A DNA stretch of 64,000 bases, taken from positions 2,170,001-2,234,000 of the forward strand of contig NZ_JAGIOC010000001.1 of NCBI RefSeq assembly GCF_017876515.1, in the 5' to 3' direction. The translations under genes and the position numbers were made by a program. The stretch comes from Brachybacterium fresconis (lineage in GTDB: Bacteria; Actinomycetota; Actinomycetes; Actinomycetales; Dermabacteraceae). Below, piece after piece: positions 1-9,345 of this stretch. Under the pieces are notes generated by a model. It saw only the letters and a program-made list of their open reading frames with translations. It was not told where the DNA came from and did no database searches. The number at the start of each line of letters is the position of its first letter. Positions within the stretch are counted from its first letter, which is position 1.

Positions 1-1194
1 GAAGATCGCGTGGCGCTGCCACTGCACGCCTCGGTGCAGAGTGTTCTTCACGACGAACCCGTCGAGCCGATCATCGGCGTAGTGCCGCACCAGCTCGGCC
101 CCTCCGATCGCCCGATAGCGCACGCCCTCGACGTGGATGATCGAGTGGGCGTCCTCGCCGGCTGCTTCGGCGGACGGCGGATCGATGAGCCAGTCGCGGC
201 CCTGGGAGTGGTACGTGATCCGCGAGGGGTCCCGGTGCGCCTCCCGGCTGCGCACCGGGCCGAGGATCATGCTGACGTGCGTCTCGTCGCGGGCGTCGCG
301 CTCGGTCTCGCCCCACCCGCTGCGCAGCGACACGAGACCCTCCGGGTCGATGTGGCGGATCGAGACCGGCGGAGTACCCTCCTCTCCCCCGGTGACGACG
401 TAGCGCGTCTGCGAGCTCTGCGCCCCGGGGACCGGGTCCGGGGACGCGTCACCCATGGGGACCAGAGCCCCGTCCGGGCTCATGGCCTGGATCCAGAAGT
501 CCTCGCTGCGCAGGCGGTCGAAGATCGGGTGATCCGTCGGGATCTCGAGCGAGAGCAGTTCCTGCTCCCACTCCCGGGCCGTGTCCACGATGCCCGCGAG
601 GTCCTTCGCGATCGCGTAGCCGTCCTCCTGGAACGTGTGCATCGCCGCGCGCACGGCGGTCTCCCGCAGCTGATCGTCGGAATCCCCGCGGCGATGCTGC
701 AGCGCGAGGCGCACCTGCAGGACGCGCAGCCGACGCGCTGCCGGAGCCGCCTCCTGCTCCGACTTCTCGAGCATCTCCAGATGGCGTGGGATCGCCCCGA
801 TGGCCGAGCTCCCCGCGGGAGCGCCGAGAGCGATCACCACCGACCGCTGCTCGAGAGGGTTGCTCCCCCAGGCCGCGGATTCCGGGTTCGCCGCCGCGCT
901 CGAGCGTGCCCAGGCCTCGAAGAGCGTCGACCAGGTGTCCTCCGCGCCGGGGACCTCGCCCCGTACACGGCGCAGGACATCGAGCCAGCGCAGCGACTGC
1001 AGCATGAGGACGTGGTTGCGCGCCAGGTCACCGGTGTCATCGAAGGTGCCGGGGTCGGTGATGGTGACGACGTCGTCGCCGAGCTTCAGCCGGCCCTTGC
1101 GCAGCGCCTCGGCCCGGGCGGCGTCCGTCGAGCGTGGGGCGAAGAAGCTCGTCTCCAGCCGCGAGGTGAGGTGCGTCCGGTCGATCGGGCTCAT
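1..1194 (-). CDS. Heparinase II/III-family protein (3' end outside window)
   Basis: The frame stays open from the ATG at 1194 to the window edge (398 codons visible). There is no signal peptide or membrane segment, so it should be cytoplasmic. The first ~200 residues are helix-rich, like the toroid of heparinase II/III proteins. The visible end reads like the family's beta-sandwich: a GDASP segment, then a stretch with AHRD and WLIDP that lines up with the HKHAD and ILTDGG block of the fused enzyme at 2999-7024, then AHSIIHVEG matching its AHNTLMMDG. The ATG overlaps the upstream stop by four bases (ATGA), so translation is coupled to the PP-loop gene. Inference: it cleaves or epimerises uronic-acid residues of the polymer made by this locus. 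Family call fairly sure, reaction unknown. Confidence 0.75.
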   Translation of the reverse strand, partial: MSPIDRTHLTSRLETSFFAPRSTDAARAEALRKGRLKLGDDVVTITDPGTFDDTGDLARNHVLMLQSLRWLDVLRRVRGEVPGAEDTWSTLFEAWARSSAAANPESAAWGSNPLEQRSVVIALGAPAGSSAIGAIPRHLEMLEKSEQEAAPAARRLRVLQVRLALQHRRGDSDDQLRETAVRAAMHTFQEDGYAIAKDLAGIVDTAREWEQELLSLEIPTDHPIFDRLRSEDFWIQAMSPDGALVPMGDASPDPVPGAQSSQTRYVVTGGEEGTPPVSIRHIDPEGLVSLRSGWGETERDARDETHVSMILGPVRSREAHRDPSRITYHSQGRDWLIDPPSAEAAGEDAHSIIHVEGVRYRAIGGAELVRHYADDRLDGFVVKNTLHRGVQWQRHAIF

Positions 1195-2924
1195 CGCGCG
1201 CGGACCTCCTGGGCTCGCCGGTTGAGGTCGTCGACGTGGGAGTCGATGCGGTCGATCCACAGGGCCCGGTTCAGCCAGGATTCGTGCACGGGCAGCGCCT
1301 CATCGGTTTCGATGATCGCCAGGAACTCCTCGATCTGGTCCTGCTTCAGGAACTCGGGCCACAGCCGCGGGGAGCGGAACACCTCGTGGAAGTACTCGGG
1401 GTCCGTGTCGTAGGTCGCGAGCTTGCGCTTCACGCTCCGCTTGGAGTCGGCGACCTCCGCCTTGTAGTAGCGGATATCGGACCACTGCGGCATCGCCCGC
1501 CGGACGATCTCGTCCGGGAAGACCTTGTTCACCTTGTCGTCGGGCTCGAGGTCGAAGCAGGCCCGGACGTAGGCCGGTCCCGACAGCATGATCGCGGCCA
1601 TGGAGCCGAGCGCCTGATTGCCCCAGCGACGGAACTTCTCGGTCAGGTAGAGGTAGTCCAGCGAAGCGATGTCGGGACGCCCATGGGCCTTCGCTCGCTC
1701 GTAGTACTGGTCGAAGACGCCCTCGAGGGCACCGTGCGAGGTCTCGGTGGCCAGCTTTCCGCGGAAGGCTCTCGACGCGTAGGCGACCGGGTGCGGGAGC
1801 TTGGCGAGGCGCTCGTAGTCACCCGGGCGGTGGTAGTAGTACCCGTGCATGATCTCGCCGCCGACGCCGCCGATGCTCAGGGCCGCGGATCGGCCCGGGA
1901 TCCGCGTGTTCGACTTGATGTTGGTGGGGGCGGCGTCGCCGTCCCACATGGCGAAGGCGTTGGCGAAGCGCTCCTCGAGGGACATGGTGATCCCGCCGGG
2001 GGTCGGGATCGTCACGTCGTGCCGGATCTCCTGGTCGGAGTTCTCGGAGCCCGCGAAGGTCGCCATCAGCTCCTGGGCGATCTCGGCCTCCGCCTCGAGC
2101 GTTCCGAGAGTCATGACACGCGCGCTGCTGCCACCGCTCAACCAGATCGAGGACGTCATCCGCGAGTCGCGACCGCCGCTGAGATACAACGTGGGGGTCT
2201 TGACGCTCAGGGCATCGAGGTTGCGGGCGATGATGCGGGTCTGATCGATGACGCCGTCGTAGTCCGGCCGGTCGGGGCGCTGACCGACCAGCTCGGTGAG
2301 GTCGGTGTGCTCGCGGAAGCTGACGTCGCCGCTCGGACCGATGTCGAGACAGGTGGACTCCCGCAAGCGGCGGATGCCGCGGATCGGCGAGTCGTCGAGC
2401 ATGAACCATCCCGCGAGCACATACCGTCCCACCGCCTCCCGATCGACCTCGGCGGGGCCGTCCAGGAAATGCGTGAGGATGCCGATGTGGTTGGAGGCGG
2501 CCACGAAATCGTCGGTGATGACGTAGTAGCAGCGGCCCAGCCCGAGGGTATCGGCCCAGACGCGCACCGAGCCGTCGGAGCTGCGATGGACGCCGAAGTG
2601 GTTGGGCAGGAGCCGGACCATCTCACCGCGTCGGACCATCGGGGCGAGCTCGTCCCAGTAGGTCTCCGCGGAGGTGTCGTGGTCGACGGGGATGGGCGGC
2701 TGGGAGACCGCGATGATCTCCGAGCCGTCCTTGTGCCAGGTGGAGGGCTTCCAGGCGCCCTCCATCCGGTCCGCGTTGAACAGGGCGACGCGACCGTCGG
2801 AGAACTGGTGGTCCACGGCCTCGCCGAAGACGGTTCGAGCGTCCTCGACGACCGCACGGAAGAGATGGGGAAGGCGCTCGCGTGCCGCCGAGTTCCGGGC
2901 GGCACAGACGAAGTTGATATTCAC
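1191..2924 (-). CDS. Asparagine-synthase-like PP-loop protein lacking the N-terminal Cys
   Basis: 577 residues, GTG start chosen because AAAGGA lies 9 bases upstream and because the N-terminus then matches the paralogue at 12211-13962. The ATP-pyrophosphatase loop SGGRDS is at about 249-254, as in asparagine synthetase B and beta-lactam synthetase. Class II glutamine amidotransferases need Cys as residue 2; here the protein begins VNINFVC, with Asn at 2 and the first Cys at 7, so the glutaminase half is probably inactive. The ATP-dependent adenylating half looks intact. It may form an amide using free ammonia or another amine, for example on a uronic acid of the glycopolymer (inference; WbpS-type uronamide synthesis is the known parallel). 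It is coupled to the downstream heparinase-like gene by ATGA. Confidence 0.85.
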   Translation of the reverse strand: MNINFVCAARNSAARERLPHLFRAVVEDARTVFGEAVDHQFSDGRVALFNADRMEGAWKPSTWHKDGSEIIAVSQPPIPVDHDTSAETYWDELAPMVRRGEMVRLLPNHFGVHRSSDGSVRVWADTLGLGRCYYVITDDFVAASNHIGILTHFLDGPAEVDREAVGRYVLAGWFMLDDSPIRGIRRLRESTCLDIGPSGDVSFREHTDLTELVGQRPDRPDYDGVIDQTRIIARNLDALSVKTPTLYLSGGRDSRMTSSIWLSGGSSARVMTLGTLEAEAEIAQELMATFAGSENSDQEIRHDVTIPTPGGITMSLEERFANAFAMWDGDAAPTNIKSNTRIPGRSAALSIGGVGGEIMHGYYYHRPGDYERLAKLPHPVAYASRAFRGKLATETSHGALEGVFDQYYERAKAHGRPDIASLDYLYLTEKFRRWGNQALGSMAAIMLSGPAYVRACFDLEPDDKVNKVFPDEIVRRAMPQWSDIRYYKAEVADSKRSVKRKLATYDTDPEYFHEVFRSPRLWPEFLKQDQIEEFLAIIETDEALPVHESWLNRALWIDRIDSHVDDLNRRAQEVRAR

Positions 2925-2998
2925 GGCGAAGGGTCCTTTCGTCGCTTGGAGCAGGGGAAGCGTCGGCCCCGATCGAGGCGTTGAAGGGTGGGCTGGCC

Positions 2999-5900
2999 TC
3001 AGTCGAGGCGCAGGCGGGTGTCGACGGAGGCGCGGGTATCGATCGGGAAGGTGAAGCCCACCGACCAGGTCGGCTCCATGGAGCGGTCCTGGCGCGAGCG
3101 CCATCCCCGCATCGGCTCGTCCTGGCCGCGCACTGGTTCGACCAGGGTGCCCGGACCGGCGATCGAGAGCCGGACGGTCCTGCCCTCCACGGTCGAGACG
3201 AAGACGACCTCCTCGCTGGTGGAGTCGAGCTGGAAATGGCCCGCCACGTTGAACCAGAGGGTTCCCTCGCGCGTCTCCGGGGACTGCGCGAACACGGAGT
3301 CCTTGATCAGGAGCTCCTCCCCCGGCGTGTAGACCACCCGGCGGCGGTGGATGTAGTCCGCGTGGTGGACGCGGGCGGAGAGGTCGAACACGCCGTCCTC
3401 GGTCCGGAGGCATTCACCCAGGCCGCTCCCGTAGGGCTTGCGGGTCCTGCGGTCCTGATCCTGCCCGTCCATCATCAACGTGTTGTGGGCCATGGTGCCC
3501 TCGACGTACTGCCGCTCGGGAGCTGCGTAGTAGAAGCCCTCACGGCGCAGCGGGGAATCGGGCGGCAGCAGGTCGCCGTAGCCGAAGCGCCCGCCGTCGG
3601 TGAGGATCTGCTGGCCCTTGTCGTACCAGACGACGTTGAGGTCGTCGGCGTGCTTGTGGGCCCGCGAGTGGAAGGCGGCGCTGAAAGCGAGATACCCGCT
3701 GTTCGCCAAGGTTCCGGGACCGTCGGGCTGCGGGGACCGCACGAAGGCGTAGCCGCCGTCGCCGTAGGCCGCCAGCTCCTGGGTGGGGCGTTCGCCCTCG
3801 GCTCCGTCGGAGAGCAGGTACTGCGTCTGGGGGTCGATCGACTGCGACTCGTCCTTGACGATCCGGGTCTCCGGGGAGTCCCCGAACTGGACGAGAGTGC
3901 CGTCGGGCTGGATCATCCACCCGAGCACGTGCGCCGCACGCTCGACCCGACCCTTGACCTCCTCGTCGTCGATGAGACCGTCGTTGACCGCGAGCTCGAA
4001 GGAGTTCAGCAGCATCCGGTGGTAATCGGGAGAGTGCTCGAGGTGGACACCGTCCGGTGCGAACTGCGACTCGGCCATCTGCGCGAGGCGAGCTCTCCCC
4101 TCGGTCCCTGTGACCCGTGCGTCCGGGAACATCCACGCGTACTTGGCGGCGTGGACCTGCGAGACCGCCGTGTAGAAGCCGTGGTTGTTGTTGGGGTTGA
4201 AGGCACGGTCCTGGTGCAGCTCGTCCAGATGCCAGGCGACCGCCTGAGCGAGGACGACGGCATCGTCGCGCAGCTCCGGGACGCGCGCGGCGCGCAGTGT
4301 GAGGGCGAGGAGCCGCGGTGTGCGCAGGGACTGCGACATGTCGTACCACGCCATCGGGTCGTCCTCGTCCTCGGCGGCCCGGTGGATCTCGATCCAGCCG
4401 ACAGCGATGCGCACCGCCTCCCGGAGCCATTGGGCGTCCCCGGACTCGTCGTACGCCCGCAGCAGCGGATCCATGAACTCCCACGCGTGCAGGTGGAAGC
4501 CCCACGAGCGGTGCTCGTTCCCGTAGTGCGCCCAGTCCTCGATGCGTGCGACGGGGACCGGCTCGAACTTCGCGAAGCGCCAACCGGTCTCGAGGATCGA
4601 CTCGGGGCTCTGGCGGATGTCCTGGATGGTGAACCAGCCCTTGAGGGCGGGCAGATCAGCGGTCGAGAGCTGCTCGAGGAGCTCACCGGGGTTCATGCCG
4701 CGCTGATCGAGGGCCAGCTCGGACTCGAGGTGCAGATTCTCCGGACCGTCGTAGCCCAGTTTCTTGTAGATGCGGTAGTACTCGTTCACGTTCCTGTCCC
4801 ACGATCGATGGTTCCGGACCCAGCGAGCAGCCTTCTCGCCGAGCTCCTGGCGTCGTGCGGGATCGGCGATCAGCGCAGCGATCTTGAGGGCCAGGTCGTC
4901 CGCCGAACCGGCGCGGAAGGTCTCGACCGCACCGGACTGGTCGGCGATCTCTTGGAGGGCGCCGACATCGGAGAGGATCACGGAGCGCCCCGTGGAGAAG
5001 GCCTCGAAGGGCTTGAGAGGCGTCACCAGATCCGCGACCTTGGACTCCTTCCTCGGGACCACGAACAGATCGATCAGCCCGTAGTACCGCAGGATGTCCT
5101 CGTGCGGGACCCGCCCTGTGAAGAAGACGTTCTCGATCCCCTTCCGCTCGACGTGGGCCTTGAGGGTGTCCAGATAGTCGCCGTCACCCACCAGTAGCAG
5201 GCACATGGGCGTGGCCGACTGCACCGCGGCGAGGTGGTAGCCGTCGATGAGGGTGTCGATGCCCTCGTACTCCACGATCGAGGAGATGTACCCGACCACG
5301 ACGGCGTCCTCGGGCAGCCCGATCTCCGCGGCCAGCTCCCGGTCCGCGTCCTGGACGGGGAAGTTCGCGGCTTCCACGGCGTTGGGGACGATCGAGACCT
5401 CTTCGCCGGCGATGCGACCGCCCGCCGACTCGAGGATGTGGTCACGCATTACCTCGGCGAGGGTGAAGACGTGATCGGGAAGGAGCCTCGCCATCTCCTC
5501 CGCATGCTTGCGCAGCTCGTAGGCCGCCGGCATGCCGTAGATGCTGAACATCATCTCGGCACCCTGGGTCCAGCTGTTCGCGGTGACGGTGCGCGAGAGC
5601 CACGACTCCTCCCAGAATCCGCGGGACTCGTAGACCGTGGGGATCCCGTACTTCTTGCCGACCACGCTGACGATCAGCGCGTTGAAGAAGTCCGACTGCG
5701 CGTGGAGGACGCTCGGGCGCACCTGCTGGACGAGCTCGGCGAGCCCGACCATGTTCACGCGCAGCCATTCGTCGATGAGCATCTCGTTGCGCTGAGGGCC
5801 CGGCAGCAGGAAGTAGTCGATGCCCTGGTGGGTGTACTGCTCGATGTTCTCGACCGTGCGATCGGTGATCCCGGCCTGACCGACGATCGCGATCGGGAGG

Positions 5901-7024
5901 CCCTGACGCGCCTGGGCGAGGGCCGTGTACTGGGTGCGCAGCGTATAGCCGGTCTGCGTCTCCGGGAGCACCCGGCCGACCATGTGGAGGATCGGGCCCT
6001 GGCGGTCGTGGGCCGTACCATCGGGGAGTTCGGTGGTGACGAGCGCGGGCTGGGAGAACAGGTCGATCTCGTGCTGGATCTTCGCCACGGCGTTCGCGTC
6101 GTTCTCGCGCTGCGACTTCTCGTGCACCTTGGTCACGACCGTCGACGCGAGATCCCAGTACCCGGCCGCACGGTAGAAGCGGTAGAGCGCCCGCAGGGTG
6201 GTCAGGCTCTGCTTGTCCACCACGTCGTAGTGCTCGATCAGCGGACGGAGCTGCAGGAACTCCTCGCGCTTGAGGTAGTCGGTGAAGAGGCGCGCGGCCT
6301 GGCTCTTCGTCAGAAGCGTCCGAGGATCACGGCCGAGCTGGATCGCCGATTCGAAGGACGTGCGCAAGGCGGTCTTCGTGGTCATGCGCACCTCCTTCAC
6401 GCTCGCCTCGACGGAGTCCAGGAATCCTGCCGGCACGCGTGCACGGAGGGTCCTCAGGTCCTTGCGGATCGCTTCGAGGCGGGTCTTGCCAGCATCCTGA
6501 CCGGAGCGGAGGCGCCGGACATCCTTCTGGAGCTCATCGGTGACGTGCTCTCCCCGATCGAGGCGGGCTCCCACCCCGTCGAGCCCCTGGGCAGCGACCA
6601 CGAGGTCGGCGCGGATCCCGTCGACGCCGCGCGAGAGACCGTAGATCCGGTTCGCACCGTCCTCGATCCGCTCGTCATGACCGGAGATCCGTTCCTCGTG
6701 CCCGGTGAACAGCCCGGTGTGCTCGTCGAGGCGGTCGGACGCTGTCCCCAGCCCGTCGTCGAGCGCGTCGGTGCGGTCTCCCAGCGCCGCGGACCGTGTC
6801 TCGAGGTTCTTCGTGCGCGTCGCCAGCCGATCGTTGGCGGACGAGAAGTGGCCGACGACCTTCAGGACGACCACGCACAGGCCCACCACGAGCGCGATGC
6901 CGAGCAGGCCCGCGATGATCGCCACGATCCACGAGCCCAGCCCGGCCGCGACCGTCATCAGCACGAGGACGAGTATCGCCCCCGCGCCCCCGAGGATGGT
7001 CGCGTTGCGCAGCTTCGACCTCAT
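2999..7024 (-). CDS. Membrane-anchored GT4 glycosyltransferase fused to heparinase II/III domain
   Basis: 1341 residues, ATG preceded by AGGAGG. Residues 9-28 and 32-59 are two hydrophobic helices, 60-200 a charged coiled-coil-like stretch, 344-755 a GT4 glycosyltransferase, and 775-1341 a heparinase II/III domain. Candidate catalytic residues of the latter are present: NHG at 947-949, SPDY ending at Y1001, and HKHAD at 1123-1127. With two N-terminal helices the rest should sit in the cytoplasm, so the lyase-fold domain would meet nascent polymer beside the transferase. Dermatan-sulfate epimerase shares the heparinase fold, so C5 epimerisation is as possible as cleavage. The GT half resembles the enzyme at 10212-12101. 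A single open frame of this length argues against an assembly join. Confidence 0.85.
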   Translation of the reverse strand: MRSKLRNATILGGAGAILVLVLMTVAAGLGSWIVAIIAGLLGIALVVGLCVVVLKVVGHFSSANDRLATRTKNLETRSAALGDRTDALDDGLGTASDRLDEHTGLFTGHEERISGHDERIEDGANRIYGLSRGVDGIRADLVVAAQGLDGVGARLDRGEHVTDELQKDVRRLRSGQDAGKTRLEAIRKDLRTLRARVPAGFLDSVEASVKEVRMTTKTALRTSFESAIQLGRDPRTLLTKSQAARLFTDYLKREEFLQLRPLIEHYDVVDKQSLTTLRALYRFYRAAGYWDLASTVVTKVHEKSQRENDANAVAKIQHEIDLFSQPALVTTELPDGTAHDRQGPILHMVGRVLPETQTGYTLRTQYTALAQARQGLPIAIVGQAGITDRTVENIEQYTHQGIDYFLLPGPQRNEMLIDEWLRVNMVGLAELVQQVRPSVLHAQSDFFNALIVSVVGKKYGIPTVYESRGFWEESWLSRTVTANSWTQGAEMMFSIYGMPAAYELRKHAEEMARLLPDHVFTLAEVMRDHILESAGGRIAGEEVSIVPNAVEAANFPVQDADRELAAEIGLPEDAVVVGYISSIVEYEGIDTLIDGYHLAAVQSATPMCLLLVGDGDYLDTLKAHVERKGIENVFFTGRVPHEDILRYYGLIDLFVVPRKESKVADLVTPLKPFEAFSTGRSVILSDVGALQEIADQSGAVETFRAGSADDLALKIAALIADPARRQELGEKAARWVRNHRSWDRNVNEYYRIYKKLGYDGPENLHLESELALDQRGMNPGELLEQLSTADLPALKGWFTIQDIRQSPESILETGWRFAKFEPVPVARIEDWAHYGNEHRSWGFHLHAWEFMDPLLRAYDESGDAQWLREAVRIAVGWIEIHRAAEDEDDPMAWYDMSQSLRTPRLLALTLRAARVPELRDDAVVLAQAVAWHLDELHQDRAFNPNNNHGFYTAVSQVHAAKYAWMFPDARVTGTEGRARLAQMAESQFAPDGVHLEHSPDYHRMLLNSFELAVNDGLIDDEEVKGRVERAAHVLGWMIQPDGTLVQFGDSPETRIVKDESQSIDPQTQYLLSDGAEGERPTQELAAYGDGGYAFVRSPQPDGPGTLANSGYLAFSAAFHSRAHKHADDLNVVWYDKGQQILTDGGRFGYGDLLPPDSPLRREGFYYAAPERQYVEGTMAHNTLMMDGQDQDRRTRKPYGSGLGECLRTEDGVFDLSARVHHADYIHRRRVVYTPGEELLIKDSVFAQSPETREGTLWFNVAGHFQLDSTSEEVVFVSTVEGRTVRLSIAGPGTLVEPVRGQDEPMRGWRSRQDRSMEPTWSVGFTFPIDTRASVDTRLRLD

Positions 7025-7083
7025 CGCTCGCCTCCTGCTTTCGGCTTCTCAGTGGTCACGGTCGTCCCTCCCGGTCAGATGTC

Positions 7084-8256
7084 TCAGGCCGTGTGCCCGC
7101 GGAAGTCCTCCGGCTGACCGGCCGTGCCGAACTTCCATCGGATCGCCTCCACGGTGCGGCGTGCTGCGTCCCCGTCGCCGTAGGGGTTCACCGCGTTCGC
7201 CATCGCGGAGTACGCCTCGGGGGAATCGAGCAGGAGCGAGACCTCGTCGACCAGGCGCTGGCGGTGCGTGCCGATCAGCTTGACGGTCCCGGCGACCACG
7301 GCCTCCGGCCGCTCGGTGTTCTCGCGCATCACGAGAACGGGCTTGCCGAGGCTGGGAGCCTCTTCCTGCACGCCGCCGGAGTCCGTGAGCACGATGTCGG
7401 CCAGGCTGAGAGCCCGCGTGAACTGCGCATAGGCCAAGGGCTCGATGAGCACGACGTTGTCCAGGCCCTCCACCGCAGGCTTGATGGCGGAGCGGACCTT
7501 CGGGTTCTTGTGGATCGGGAACACGATCGTCAGCGCCGGGTACTTCGCGGCGAGGTCCGCCACCGCCGTGCCGATGTCCTCCATCGCCGTGCCGAGGTTC
7601 TCCCGCCGGTGCGCCGTGACCAGCAGGACCGGGCCGATGTTCCCAGCAGCCTTCTTCTGCTGCAGCTCCTCGAGCCGCGGGTCGTCGAAGGTCACGTCCA
7701 CGTTCCGGGTCGCGAAGAGCAAGGTATCGATCACGCTGTTGCCCGTGATGACGATGTCGTTCTCGCTGACGTCCTCCCGGGTCAGGTTCGCCTTGCTGGT
7801 CGAGGTCGGCGCCAGGTGCAGAGCGGCGATCTGGCTGGTGAGCTTGCGGTTCGCCTCCTCGGGGAAGGGCGAGTTGATGTCACCCGAGCGCAATCCCGCC
7901 TCGAGGTGCACCACGGGGATCTGGCGGTTGAACGACGCCACGGCCGCACCCATCACGGTGGACGTGTCGCCCTGGACGATCACGGCGTCGGGCTGTTCCT
8001 TCTCCAGGATCTCGTCGACCCCGGAGATCACCTTGGCCACGATCCCGTTCAGGCTCTGGCCGGCGCTCATGATGTCCATGTCGTGATCTGGCACGATGCC
8101 GAACATGGTGTTGACCTGGTCGAGCATCTCGCGGTGCTGGCCCGTGACGACGATGATGTTCTGGAGATCGTCGGCGTTCTCGATCGCCTTGATGATCGGG
8201 GCGACCTTGATCGCCTCGGGCCGGGTGCCATAGATCGTCATGATGTTCTTGGCCAT
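7084..8256 (-). CDS. wecB: UDP-N-acetylglucosamine 2-epimerase (non-hydrolysing)
   Basis: 390 residues. It interconverts UDP-GlcNAc and UDP-ManNAc in the cytoplasm, giving ManNAc-type precursors for cell-wall glycans. Family signatures are clear: GTRPEAIK at the N-terminus, GQHREMLD, QGDTSTVMG, HLEAGLRSGD, PEEANR, TAHRREN and TDSGGVQEEA. I chose the ATG at 8256, with GGAG 8 bases upstream, over the ATG at 8268, which has no good ribosome site. It lies between the fused glycosyltransferase and the ABC exporter in a same-strand operon, so ManNAc or its oxidised form ManNAcA is probably a building block of the exported polymer. Confidence 0.95.
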   Translation of the reverse strand: MAKNIMTIYGTRPEAIKVAPIIKAIENADDLQNIIVVTGQHREMLDQVNTMFGIVPDHDMDIMSAGQSLNGIVAKVISGVDEILEKEQPDAVIVQGDTSTVMGAAVASFNRQIPVVHLEAGLRSGDINSPFPEEANRKLTSQIAALHLAPTSTSKANLTREDVSENDIVITGNSVIDTLLFATRNVDVTFDDPRLEELQQKKAAGNIGPVLLVTAHRRENLGTAMEDIGTAVADLAAKYPALTIVFPIHKNPKVRSAIKPAVEGLDNVVLIEPLAYAQFTRALSLADIVLTDSGGVQEEAPSLGKPVLVMRENTERPEAVVAGTVKLIGTHRQRLVDEVSLLLDSPEAYSAMANAVNPYGDGDAARRTVEAIRWKFGTAGQPEDFRGHTA

Positions 8257-8289
8257 GGGGAGCTCCATCTTCAGGGGGCAGGGGGGATT

Positions 8290-9345
8290 TCAGGTCGGGT
8301 CGTCCGGAAGGACCGTGGAGGGGAAGGTCTTGCGCGGCGAGAGATGCGTTCGGTCGTAGACCCGGGTGAACGGGTCCGGCTCGAACTCCAGGGCGTCGGC
8401 GGACGCGCCGCCGGCCGTGGACGCCGCCTCCTCGGAGGAGACGGGGAAGAGCCTCTCGGCCCGGCGCTGCGCCTCTCCTTCGAGGAGGGCGTCGCGGAGC
8501 AGGCCTGCGGCCTTCTCCTCCTTGCCCTGGGCCAGGTTGTGGGCGAACCAGCGGTACTTGCGTGCGACCTCGACGGCATCGCCGTCGAGCACGACCTGGC
8601 CGCGCTCCATCCAGATCGCACGGGAGCACATGTTCTCGATCGTCTGGGCCGCATGGTTGACCAGGAAAACGGTGCCCGCCTTCTCCAGCAGCCGATCCAT
8701 CGCCTTCTTCGATCGCTCCGCGAAGGTGGCGTCACCGGTCGCGAGCGCTTCATCGATCATGAGGATCGACGGATCCGCCGCCAGGGAGATGGCGAACTTC
8801 AGCCGCGACCCCATGCCCGAGGAGTAGGTCTTCATGGGGAGGTCGATCGCCTCGCCCAGGGCGGAGAGCTCGACCACGTTCTCGAAGACATCCTCCGCCT
8901 GGTCCGGGGTGAGACCCATGGCCAGCGCGCCGAGCTTCACGTTCTCGGCCCCCGTGAGCTCGGGGATCATGGCGGCACTCACGCCCAGCAGCACCGGGCG
9001 GGAGGTCGTCAGGACCGTTCCCGAGCTGGGCGACTCGAGACCGGCCAGGGTGCGCAGCAAGGTCGACTTCCCGGAGCCGTTGCGCCCGATGATGCCGATG
9101 AACTCTCCCGAGCGGGCCGCGAAGGAGACCCCCCGCAACGCCGCAACGCTCACCATCTGCTTGCGCTGGAGCTTGCCGCGGAGACCGGAGCGGGGAGTGC
9201 GGTCCGTGCGCAGGACCTTGTACCGCATCCGGACGTTGTCTGCGACGACCGTCACCGGCGAGTCCGCGGGCGCCTCCCACCGCTGGTCGTCGGCCGCGAT
9301 GGCGTCGTCGATCCGGGCTGCGCTCTCGTCACTGTCCGCCGCCAT
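8290..9345 (-). CDS. ABC exporter ATP-binding subunit (TagH/Wzt-like)
   Basis: 351 residues. It is the nucleotide-binding subunit of a polysaccharide or teichoic-acid type ABC exporter. Walker A is GRNGSGKST, the signature is YSSGMGSRL, and Walker B is ILMIDEALATGD, the TagH/Wzt/RfbE form. The ~30-residue N-terminal extension and the ~75 residues after the nucleotide-binding domain are low-complexity and lack a recognisable Wzt carbohydrate-binding domain, so glycan selectivity is not obvious. The ATG has GGAGG 6 bases upstream. The start overlaps the permease gene by 17 bp, indicating tight coupling. Confidence 0.93.
   Translation of the reverse strand: MAADSDESAARIDDAIAADDQRWEAPADSPVTVVADNVRMRYKVLRTDRTPRSGLRGKLQRKQMVSVAALRGVSFAARSGEFIGIIGRNGSGKSTLLRTLAGLESPSSGTVLTTSRPVLLGVSAAMIPELTGAENVKLGALAMGLTPDQAEDVFENVVELSALGEAIDLPMKTYSSGMGSRLKFAISLAADPSILMIDEALATGDATFAERSKKAMDRLLEKAGTVFLVNHAAQTIENMCSRAIWMERGQVVLDGDAVEVARKYRWFAHNLAQGKEEKAAGLLRDALLEGEAQRRAERLFPVSSEEAASTAGGASADALEFEPDPFTRVYDRTHLSPRKTFPSTVLPDDPT

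Noticed and set aside
10-1413. 467-codon plus-strand open frame at the left edge
   Set aside because: It is antisense to the heparinase-like gene, which has clear family motifs and an ATGA-coupled start. Long antisense frames are common in DNA this GC-rich.
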